DNA of 61,234 nt, from the NCBI GenBank assembly GCA_017554485.1, contig JAFZIG010000140.1, positions 1 through 61,234 on the forward strand, in the 5' to 3' direction. The position numbers were made by a program, and so were the translations under genes. The stretch is from Acidaminococcaceae bacterium. GTDB taxonomy: Bacteria > Bacillota > Negativicutes > Acidaminococcales > Acidaminococcaceae. The stretch's first letter is position 1; the number at the start of each line of letters is the position of its first letter. The notes under the pieces are model-generated. The model was not told the origin of the DNA and ran no database searches. It saw only the letters and a program-made list of their open reading frames with translations. This document shows positions 52,494 through 61,234 of the stretch, one piece after another.

Positions 52494-53486
52494 CTATGCG
52501 TACAGCTCAGGCAGCTCGTAGTCAAAGCCGCCCCGCTTGGCTCCGAAGATTACCCTGAGCGCCTTGGCTTCCGCCTCGCGTCCCATCAGGTAACCGATGA
52601 TCGGACCCAGGGAAAACATGTCCCATTTCACACTGCGCAGAACATTCATCAGCGCCGTTTCCATCTTACGTTTCAGAACAGATGCATCGCCGGTAGTAAC
52701 AAATTCTTCCACGCTCTGGGAAATAATCTTGCCGTTTTTGCCTCTGTTGAATATCGCTCCCAGCTGTTCCATCGGGGTATTCATCCCCTCCAGGAAAACG
52801 TTGAAATCAATTTCCCCGCCCTCCAGGAGCATCAGACGCAGCTTATCCACGTCCCAGTTAAGGAGCCTTGCCCTCACTACGCTGCGGGCGTTCTGGAAGT
52901 CCGCCTGCAGGGAGAAGTAGTCCCGGACGAAGCTGCGGTCGTTCTTCTTGTCCAGCACGCTCTTGATGTGACGGAACATGGCCCCGTCAATCTCGGCGCT
53001 GAACTTCAGGGGATCGATCCCGCGGGACAGCTCTGCCTCGATCCGGTTCATGGTATTGCGGTAGGCGGCCGGAAGGGGCTCGTAGTTGGCGCTGGCCACA
53101 CACTCCTTCAGCTGTTCCAGGGGGAAGGAGCCGCCGTCGATCAGCACATCGGGAGCCTCCACACCCAGCAGTCGTGCCTTCAGCAGCGTCTTGAGATTGT
53201 GTCCGTCCACCTCCAGCAGGAAGAGGCTGGTAAGCTCAGGCGCGGGAGTGACCTCCCACACCACCTTCCTGGATATCTGCAGCTGCTCGCGGATCACATA
53301 GTCAATTTCCTCCGAAGCGATCTGTTCGGGGCTCAGGTTTCCGCCGTAGCCTGTCTCCAGAAGCAGCGCCAGCGATTCCTGGACGGAACCTGCCTCAAAG
53401 ATACGCCTCAGCTTGGCCGCGTCCAGCATCTTCGTGGAAAGCTGGCTGATACGGCCCACCGCGTATTCGTAACTTGCCTGCGGCAT
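52494..53486 (-). CDS. ntpC: V-type ATPase subunit C (d-type rotor/collar)
   Basis: A 330-residue helical subunit linking the central shaft to the membrane ring: YEYAVGRISQLSTKMLDAAKLRRI at the start, DGHNLKTLLKARLLG in the middle, LGPIIGYLMGREAEAKALRVIFGAKRGGF at the end, all typical. GGAGG precedes the ATG; 1 bp separates it from the subunit E stop. Confidence 0.95.
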   Translation of the reverse strand: MPQASYEYAVGRISQLSTKMLDAAKLRRIFEAGSVQESLALLLETGYGGNLSPEQIASEEIDYVIREQLQISRKVVWEVTPAPELTSLFLLEVDGHNLKTLLKARLLGVEAPDVLIDGGSFPLEQLKECVASANYEPLPAAYRNTMNRIEAELSRGIDPLKFSAEIDGAMFRHIKSVLDKKNDRSFVRDYFSLQADFQNARSVVRARLLNWDVDKLRLMLLEGGEIDFNVFLEGMNTPMEQLGAIFNRGKNGKIISQSVEEFVTTGDASVLKRKMETALMNVLRSVKWDMFSLGPIIGYLMGREAEAKALRVIFGAKRGGFDYELPELYA

Positions 53487-53487
53487 G

Positions 53488-54096
53488 TTATTTCACCTCC
53501 GCGGCAAAGAGCATTTCCGCCACTTCCTTTTCGATCCGTGTGCGGACATCCCTCAATATTGTTGCAAAGGACCCGTCGAAATCACTTGTCTTGCCCTGCA
53601 GGAGTACGCCGCCTGCAAACTTGGCCGCCTCGTCGGACAGTGTCAGTCCGCCCTGCTTGCCTGCCTGGACCAAAGCTGCATTCAGTTTTGCCAGGAAGCC
53701 GCCTTCATACTTCGCCCTGTCTGCTGCCGGTACGCAGAGTTTTTCCGTGCCGGTCTCAGCGGACTTCACGACGATGGAGGTAATGAGCTGCTCCCACTTG
53801 TCCTCCGGCATCGCGGCTATGGTTTCTTCCGCCTTGGCAAAAGCCTTTTCCAGTACCTTGCGCTTACTGTCCAGGGAGTTCTTCCTGGCTTCCAGTTCGG
53901 CGATCAGGATCTGGCGGCGGGCTGCCTCATCGGCATCGGCCGCGGCCTGGGCCTTGATTTCTTCTATTTTCACCTTTGCAGCAGCTGTTATTTTTTCAGT
54001 AGAGGCAGCAGCCTTCTTTTTGGCGGCATCAACGATCTCAGCCGCTTCACGGGCGCCTTCCTCCTCTATCTTGAGAATAATCTTGTTTGCTGCCAT
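53488..54096 (-). CDS. ntpE: V-type ATPase subunit E (peripheral stalk)
   Basis: A 202-residue peripheral-stalk protein. The N-terminal half is a long Ala/Lys/Glu-rich coiled coil that pairs with the small G/H-type subunit; the C-terminal half is a globular alpha/beta domain contacting the head. Located 16 bp after subunit K. Confidence 0.9.
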   Translation of the reverse strand: MAANKIILKIEEEGAREAAEIVDAAKKKAAASTEKITAAAKVKIEEIKAQAAADADEAARRQILIAELEARKNSLDSKRKVLEKAFAKAEETIAAMPEDKWEQLITSIVVKSAETGTEKLCVPAADRAKYEGGFLAKLNAALVQAGKQGGLTLSDEAAKFAGGVLLQGKTSDFDGSFATILRDVRTRIEKEVAEMLFAAEVK

Positions 54097-54112
54097 CGGT
54101 TTTCCTCCTAGC

Positions 54113-56489
<2,377 letters not shown>

Positions 56490-56490
56490 A

Positions 56491-56796
56491 CTAAACCACA
56501 ACCCTTTCTACAATGTAAGCTACAGCATCGGAAAGCTTCTCCTCAGCAGTTACCGCTACTGCCCGGTCTGCTCTGGCCCGTTCTTCCACCAGCTCCTTGG
56601 CCTTTACCTTGGCGTCTGCTTCCGCCTTGGCAACGGCCTCCTTGGCATCAGCACGGGCAGCGGTTATCATGGCAGCGGCCTCGCGGTTGGCTGCCTCCTC
56701 CGCATCCCGCAGGAGATTGCGACTGGTCAGGGCAGCTTCTTTCTTGGCCTGCGCAGCAGCAGCCTCGGCCGCCTTGATGTCATCTAACATGGACAT
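56491..56796 (-). CDS. ntpF: V-type ATPase small peripheral-stalk subunit (G/H type, NtpF)
   Basis: A 101-residue, highly charged single coiled coil (DDIKAAEAAAAQAKKEAALTS...), alanine/lysine/glutamate rich, first gene of the operon. Position and composition match NtpF of Enterococcus, the partner of subunit E. GGTGG precedes the ATG; an in-frame ATG two codons on is possible. Low sequence specificity, so context carries much of the call. Confidence 0.85.
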   Translation of the reverse strand: MSMLDDIKAAEAAAAQAKKEAALTSRNLLRDAEEAANREAAAMITAARADAKEAVAKAEADAKVKAKELVEERARADRAVAVTAEEKLSDAVAYIVERVVV

Positions 56797-56920
56797 TCAC
56801 ATCTCACCACCTTTGTGATTTGTCGTTTATATTAAAAATTAACAGCTATTAATTTTCAAACCTGATTTATGTCCGGAAGGATGTTTCCGGGCAAATTGAA
56901 CCTTATCAATAACACTTACT

Positions 56921-56949
56921 ATTATAGCACGTTTTTATGTTCCTTGAAA
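56921..56949 (-). promoter_or_regulatory. Promoter of the V-ATPase operon
   Basis: Minus strand TGCTATAAT (TATAAT at 56921-56926, with TG extension) and a weak TTCAAG about 16 bp upstream. The leader to ntpF is about 120 nt. The remainder of 56797-57047 shows no gene. Confidence 0.5.
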
Positions 56950-57047
56950 ACAAAAACATATAAAAAGAACAAATTTGCTGTAAAAATGTGAAATCTTCCC
57001 AAGACTGCAATTATACTTCCCTTTTGCCTGATTACAATCGGACCCGG

Positions 57048-57851
57048 TTACAGTGTTACCTGTTTAAATTCACAGGCCGCCGGATCCAGCATCCGTCCTG
57101 CCAAACGCCTGCCCAACGCAACATCCCCGGTAAAACAGATGGTGCAGCTGCCCCGCCCTTCTGTCCGGAGAAGCCCCCGCTGTTCCAAATCTGCTTTCGA
57201 CAGCCGGGCCGTCGCCTCTGCCGGATCAATAATAGTGACACCCGGGCCAAAGTCTGCCGCCAGGGATTCCCTGACAAAAGGATAATGGGTACATCCCAAA
57301 ATGACCGTATCCACTTCTTTTTCTTTCAGGATATCCACATATTCGCTGATAGCCGCTTCCAGTTCCGGACTGCCGAACTGGTTTCCTTCGATCAGCGGCA
57401 CAAATTTCGTGCAGCCTACCCCGAAGACCTGCACAGCAGGATCCTCCGCCTGTATCTCTTTACGGTGCGCCCCGGTTCCCACCGTAAAATCCGTAGCCAT
57501 CAGGCCCACGTTTTTGTTTTTGGTTGCTTCCAGGACCTCCTTCACAGCTTTGGACATCCCGATTACGGCAAAGGAATGGGAGCCCCGTATCACATCGGTT
57601 CCCAGCACCGTTATGGTATTGCAGGCTGCTACCAGCTGCTTGACACCGTTTTCTTCCATCCAGTCCGTCATCTGCGCCACAAACGCGGTTATCGTTTCCC
57701 TGCTGCGGGTACCGTAGGGCGCCCGGGCCGTATCCCCCAGATATAAAAACGTTTCATGAGGCATGGTCTTCTGTAACGCCCGCAATACACTCAGCCCGCC
57801 TACACCGGAATCGATAACACCGATCGGCCGGTTTTTCCTGTTTGTTTCCAT
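57048..57851 (-). CDS. murI: Glutamate racemase
   Basis: Makes D-glutamate for peptidoglycan. A 267-residue protein from METNRKNRPIGVIDSG (GGAG upstream; the longer frame is unlikely). Catalytic cysteines are Cys77 in VAACNTIT and Cys187 in LGCTHYPFV; IGVIDSGVGGLSVLR, LGDTARAPYG are conserved. The first cysteine motif reads CNTI where many enzymes have CNTA or CNTS. Lies 84 bp after the SDR gene. Confidence 0.95.
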   Translation of the reverse strand: METNRKNRPIGVIDSGVGGLSVLRALQKTMPHETFLYLGDTARAPYGTRSRETITAFVAQMTDWMEENGVKQLVAACNTITVLGTDVIRGSHSFAVIGMSKAVKEVLEATKNKNVGLMATDFTVGTGAHRKEIQAEDPAVQVFGVGCTKFVPLIEGNQFGSPELEAAISEYVDILKEKEVDTVILGCTHYPFVRESLAADFGPGVTIIDPAEATARLSKADLEQRGLLRTEGRGSCTICFTGDVALGRRLAGRMLDPAACEFKQVTL

Positions 57852-57935
57852 GATTCTCTCCACTCCGCCTTGCGGTATGCTGCACCGCATTATCCGGAAA
57901 ACATGCCGCCACAGCAGCATCCGGTACAGTAAATA

Positions 57936-58829
57936 TCAGCCCATCGCCGTCAACCCGCCATCAACAGGAATGACAGCCCCAGTCATAAACGCATTGGCAG
58001 GAGAGGCCACACCGCAGATTACATGGGCAATTTCCGCCGGGGACGCAATGCGCCCCAAAGGATATCCTGCCGCAATCTCTTCTTTCGTATAACTGCCGCC
58101 GGCCGCTTCCACCTGCTTTGCAAGCATCGGGGTATCCACATCCCCCGGGCAGATGCAGTTGACCCGGATATCCGGCGCCAGGTCCAGCGCCAGTGCTCTG
58201 GTCAGCGCCACCACCGCGCCCTTGGAGGCGCAATAGACCGGACAGCCGTAGTTGCCGCCGATCCCTGCGTCGCTGGCAATGTTGATGACGCAGCAGTCCT
58301 GCTTCGGTCCGTCGCCTTGCGGCAACATATAGGGCTGGCAGGCCTGTGTCATGAATATGGTTCCTTTGACATTGACATCCATGATGCGGTTATAATCCGC
58401 TGCGGAAATATGTTCCAATCGCTGTTCCTGATACACACCGGCGCTGTTGACCAGGATGTCGATCCGGCCTTCCCCGTAATGGGCCGCGATAGCCGCCGCT
58501 AAACGGCAGCCGGCCTGCTTCGCCACATCCGCCCGGATATAACGCAGCCGCGCCAGGTCTTCACCGCTTGCAGGAAGTGTATTAATCCCACATGCAGGAC
58601 GCAGTCCTTCCGCCACGCTGCAGGCGTCCTCTTCCCTGCCGGGGAAAACAATGGCGTCCGGATCCTTACAGCCCACGATCTCTGCCAGCGCTTTCATACC
58701 TCTGGTACTGTCCCTGCCAACGATGCATACGCTGGCCCCGTCCAGCCAGAAGGCACGGGCGGCAGCAAGCCCGATCCCGCTGGTACCGCCGGTAATCACG
58801 ATTACTTTATGTTTGCATCCATACTCCAT
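57936..58829 (-). CDS. SDR-family oxidoreductase
   Basis: A 297-residue short-chain dehydrogenase: ITGGTSGIGLAAARAF at the start, NSAGVY at the NNAG position, Tyr-x3-Lys in YCASKGAVVALTRALA, NCICPGDVDTPM near the end. An insert around 55-95 (CKDPDAIVFPGREEDACSVAEGL...) is longer than usual. It sits 11 bp downstream of the histidine kinase and may share its transcript. Substrate unknown; glucose or 3-ketoacyl dehydrogenases are typical relatives. Confidence 0.88.
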   Translation of the reverse strand: MEYGCKHKVIVITGGTSGIGLAAARAFWLDGASVCIVGRDSTRGMKALAEIVGCKDPDAIVFPGREEDACSVAEGLRPACGINTLPASGEDLARLRYIRADVAKQAGCRLAAAIAAHYGEGRIDILVNSAGVYQEQRLEHISAADYNRIMDVNVKGTIFMTQACQPYMLPQGDGPKQDCCVINIASDAGIGGNYGCPVYCASKGAVVALTRALALDLAPDIRVNCICPGDVDTPMLAKQVEAAGGSYTKEEIAAGYPLGRIASPAEIAHVICGVASPANAFMTGAVIPVDGGLTAMG

Positions 58830-58840
58830 GTACAGACCTC

Positions 58841-60580
58841 TTATGCCATTTCCGCTTTTTCGTCTACAGTAAGCTCTTCCGGTTTAGGCAGTTCCAGTAC
58901 AGCCGTTGTGCCCTTGCCATACTCGCTCAGCATACTTATCGCAATGACATGCCGTTCCGCTATTTCCCGGGCAATAGCCAGACCCAGACCGGTCCCGGAT
59001 TTGTTCTGTTCTCCCCGGGTTTTATAAAACCTGTCAAAAATATGGAGCAGGTCTTCCCGTTTGATGCCGGGGCCGTGATCCGTAATGGTCAGCCTCCGGT
59101 TCGCCATCTTAACTTCTACCTTGCTGTTCTCCGGACTGAATTTCACCGCGTTATCCAGGAACACCATCAGCATCTGATTTAAACGGCCGGCATCACCGGT
59201 AATTTTATAAACCGGCACATCCATATCGCACTCTATCGTAATATTCTTTTTCCGGGCCAGGTGTTTCGCGCCGCGGACAGCGTTATGCACCACCTCGCAG
59301 AAATTCAGCGCTTTCTTTTCAATGGGGAAATCCACATTCTGCAGGCGGGACAGCTCCAACAGATCATTGATCAGCCGCTGCAGGAACAGGGTCTCGTCAT
59401 ACATCGTCTCATGATACCGCTCCACATCGGCAGGTTCTGTTACCACTTTGTCCCGCAGCGCTTCCAGGCTGCCCCGCAATACCGTTACCGGCGTACGCAG
59501 TTCATGGGAGATATTGGCAATGAATTCCTTCCGCATCTTTTCCATTTGTTTGGTTTCCCTGTCGGCATCTTCCAGACGTCCTGCCATGCTGTCCAGCGTG
59601 GCAGCCAGTTCGCCGATCTCATCATTCTGCTGCACATAGCTGCGGGCCGTATAATCGCCGGCCGCCAGCTTTTCCGCCGTGTCCTTCATTTTATTCAGCG
59701 GTTTGGTAAACTTCATGGACAGGTACCAGGCCACTGCCATGGCAATGAGCAGCGCCAGCACCAGGCAGCCGCCGAACACTTCCAGCGCTTCATAGAAGGA
59801 ATGCCGCAGCCCGAACACCGGCACCCGCAGCATCAGGACCCCTTCCACGCCCCCGTTTTTGTCATAGATGGGAGCCGTGGCCAGGACCATCATCTCATTG
59901 ATCCGCTTGTCATATTCTTCCCGCACGGAAGACTCGCCTTTGAAACCCTTATTGAACATGTCCCGGTATACCTGGGGCAGGTCCTTCACCGTAGTCGTCC
60001 CTTCAAACACCGGCGGGATATCCCGTCCCTGGGGACCTTTATGATGTTCCACACGGCCCCGGACATTCAGCGGCGCTTCTTTCATGTCGCCTTCCTTGAT
60101 GTGGGTGCGCATGGCGATCTCACCGTTTTTGTTCGCTACCCAGACATCGTCTGCTGTTATGATATTCACGTAGGCGATGAGCCGGCGGGAGCGCAGCAGG
60201 CTGCCGGGGTTTATAGACTTACCGGACGTTTCCGCAGTTGCCTTCACGGCTGCGTCCTTTCCGGCAGGGGCCGAGCCCTGTACTGGTTTTCCTGATTCCT
60301 GCACAGCAGCGTTCCCAGCGGGCTTTCCTGCTGTTTCCGCATTTTTCGCAGCAGCGTCACTGGCGGTCTCTTCTCTTGTTTCCCGTACACGGGAGCGCTC
60401 CAGGTTATCCCCCATGATGGCCGCTACACTGGCAGCCCGGCGGGACAGGTCCCGTTGCTGGCGTTCAATAAAAGTTCCCCGGAAAAAGTGCCCGAAGGAA
60501 AAGGCCATGACAAACGCAAACACCAAGACGGCCAGCGCAAAATAGGCCGCCAACTTCGCAGCTATTTTACTCTTAAACAT
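58841..60580 (-). CDS. Membrane sensor histidine kinase
   Basis: A 579-residue kinase from MFKSKIAAKL (GGAG six bases before; two upstream in-frame starts lack a site). TM1 at ~9-31, extracytoplasmic domain ~32-266, TM2 ~267-288, HAMP ~289-340, phospho-acceptor His359 in FIANISHELRTPVTVLRGS, and ATPase boxes with FLDNAVKFSPEN, DHGPGIKREDL and GTGLGLAIAREI. The sensor domain contains a low-complexity Ala/Lys/Thr/Glu-rich stretch at ~66-122, then a PAS/CACHE-like region. Partner of the adjacent OmpR-type regulator. Confidence 0.95.
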   Translation of the reverse strand: MFKSKIAAKLAAYFALAVLVFAFVMAFSFGHFFRGTFIERQQRDLSRRAASVAAIMGDNLERSRVRETREETASDAAAKNAETAGKPAGNAAVQESGKPVQGSAPAGKDAAVKATAETSGKSINPGSLLRSRRLIAYVNIITADDVWVANKNGEIAMRTHIKEGDMKEAPLNVRGRVEHHKGPQGRDIPPVFEGTTTVKDLPQVYRDMFNKGFKGESSVREEYDKRINEMMVLATAPIYDKNGGVEGVLMLRVPVFGLRHSFYEALEVFGGCLVLALLIAMAVAWYLSMKFTKPLNKMKDTAEKLAAGDYTARSYVQQNDEIGELAATLDSMAGRLEDADRETKQMEKMRKEFIANISHELRTPVTVLRGSLEALRDKVVTEPADVERYHETMYDETLFLQRLINDLLELSRLQNVDFPIEKKALNFCEVVHNAVRGAKHLARKKNITIECDMDVPVYKITGDAGRLNQMLMVFLDNAVKFSPENSKVEVKMANRRLTITDHGPGIKREDLLHIFDRFYKTRGEQNKSGTGLGLAIAREIAERHVIAISMLSEYGKGTTAVLELPKPEELTVDEKAEMA

Positions 60581-60669
60581 CCTTTTCTCCATTCCACCGG
60601 TCTGGTCCGGCAATACAAACAGCCATTATCTTACAACATGTACCCAGGTCCCGAATACGCACTGTTTCC

Positions 60670-61234
60670 TTATTCTCCCGCTTTTTCAAAACGGTAACCT
60701 ACACCCCAGATGGTCTTTACCGCCCAGCCAGGATGCTCAAAGACATCCAGCTTGGCCCGCAGCCGTTTAATATGGGAATCCACGGTCCGGCTGTCCCCGA
60801 AGTAATCGTAGCCCCAAAGGCTGTCCAGCAGGTTATCCCGGGAAAAGACCTTTTTGGAATTGGAAGCCAGCAGCCAGAGCAGTTCCTTTTCCCGCTTGGT
60901 CAGCGGCACTTCCTTGCCGTCGATGGTCACCATGTAATTATCGATATCAATAACCAGGTTGGCAACCGTCAGTATACGGGCAGCCGCCTCTTCCTGATGG
61001 GGGATCCGGCGCAGGATCGCCCGGGCCCGGGCCATGACCTCCGCCGCGCTGAAAGGCTTCACAATGTAATCATCGGCGCCGATGTCCAGCCCCATGATCT
61101 TATCTGCGTCTTCACTCCGGGCCGTGATCATGATCACCGGCACCTGGGACATGGCGCGGATGGCCTTGCACACGGTGAACCCATCCTTCTTCGGCATCAT
61201 CACATCCAGGAATACAATGGAAATCTCTTTATGA
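60670..61234 (-). CDS. OmpR/PhoB-family response regulator (5' end outside window)
   Basis: The frame is open to the right edge, so only 187 C-terminal codons are visible. The phospho-acceptor Asp lies in IVFLDVMMPKKDGF; GADDYIVKPFS carries the conserved Lys. The C-terminal winged helix (LTKREKELLWLL, DNLLDSLWGYDYFGDSRTVDSHIKRLRAKL, VGYRFE) is PhoB-type. The first ATG/GTG in view lie inside the receiver domain and are not the true start. The gene is upstream of the kinase by 89 bp and both probably share a transcript. Confidence 0.95.
   Translation of the reverse strand, partial: HKEISIVFLDVMMPKKDGFTVCKAIRAMSQVPVIMITARSEDADKIMGLDIGADDYIVKPFSAAEVMARARAILRRIPHQEEAAARILTVANLVIDIDNYMVTIDGKEVPLTKREKELLWLLASNSKKVFSRDNLLDSLWGYDYFGDSRTVDSHIKRLRAKLDVFEHPGWAVKTIWGVGYRFEKAGE

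Overview
The window looks like chromosome from an outer-membrane-bearing Firmicute (Negativicutes). I infer Acidaminococcaceae (Acidaminococcus or Phascolarctobacterium-like), but no ribosomal gene is present to confirm this. The grounds are Firmicutes-style ribosome binding sites and sigma-A promoters, two WaaL-type O-antigen ligases (which imply lipopolysaccharide and an outer membrane), Firmicutes-only small families (DUF1659, DUF2922, YvrJ), and a nine-gene V-type ATPase with a sodium-binding ring signature. I see no rRNA, tRNA, CRISPR array, insertion sequence or transposase. No gene-free stretch exceeds about 260 bases.

Layout. (1) 1-8.1 kb, minus strand: the start of an FbpB-type ABC permease, mutY, an RpiR-family regulator, a phosphohexomutase, malic enzyme, a GtrA-family protein and a PGRP-type amidase. 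(2) 8.2-11.8 kb: a compact phage-flavoured module. On the minus strand are DUF1659, DUF2922 and YvrJ. Divergent on the plus strand are a sigma-70-like factor, a replisome-organiser-like protein and a DnaC-like helicase loader. A 35-base bipartite element, 29/35 identical between copies, lies ahead of both the DUF1659 operon and the replication pair. (3) 11.8-14 kb: an NAD-fold enzyme of unknown function and, divergent, a short Wzz-like protein.

(4) 14-46.7 kb: about 32 kb of surface-polysaccharide genes, all on the minus strand, with one clear promoter at the upstream end (46.66 kb). It holds an O-acetylation pair (MBOAT + SGNH), a full set for UDP-ManNAc3NAcA (6-dehydrogenase, 3-dehydrogenase, aminotransferase, acetyltransferase, 2-epimerase) and a second 2-epimerase. 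Wzx, Wzy, an initiating phosphoglycosyltransferase and several glycosyltransferases follow. Two WaaL-family ligases are present, along with manA/manC/gmd supplying a GDP-4-keto-6-deoxymannose branch that has an RmlC-like epimerase, two cupins and an aminotransferase. A GT10 fucosyltransferase-like enzyme, an ELM1-like protein and an FrhB-like/pyruvyltransferase pair complete the set. A relic of a GT2 gene shows that a GT2-waaL unit was once duplicated.

(5) 46.8-61.2 kb, minus strand: a LarA-family protein; the V-ATPase operon in Enterococcus order (F-I-K-E-C-G-A-B-D) with its own promoter and terminator; murI; an SDR oxidoreductase; and a histidine kinase/OmpR-type regulator pair, the regulator running off the right edge.

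How the parts fit: the phosphohexomutase, ManC and Gmd feed GDP-sugars; the Wbp enzymes feed a UDP-diacetamido-uronate; Wzx/Wzy/Wzz and WaaL export, polymerise and attach the glycan; acetyl, pyruvyl and amino substituents decorate it. The most intriguing region is 8.2-11.8 kb, where the sigma-like protein and the shared promoter-like element suggest an uncharacterised regulon.
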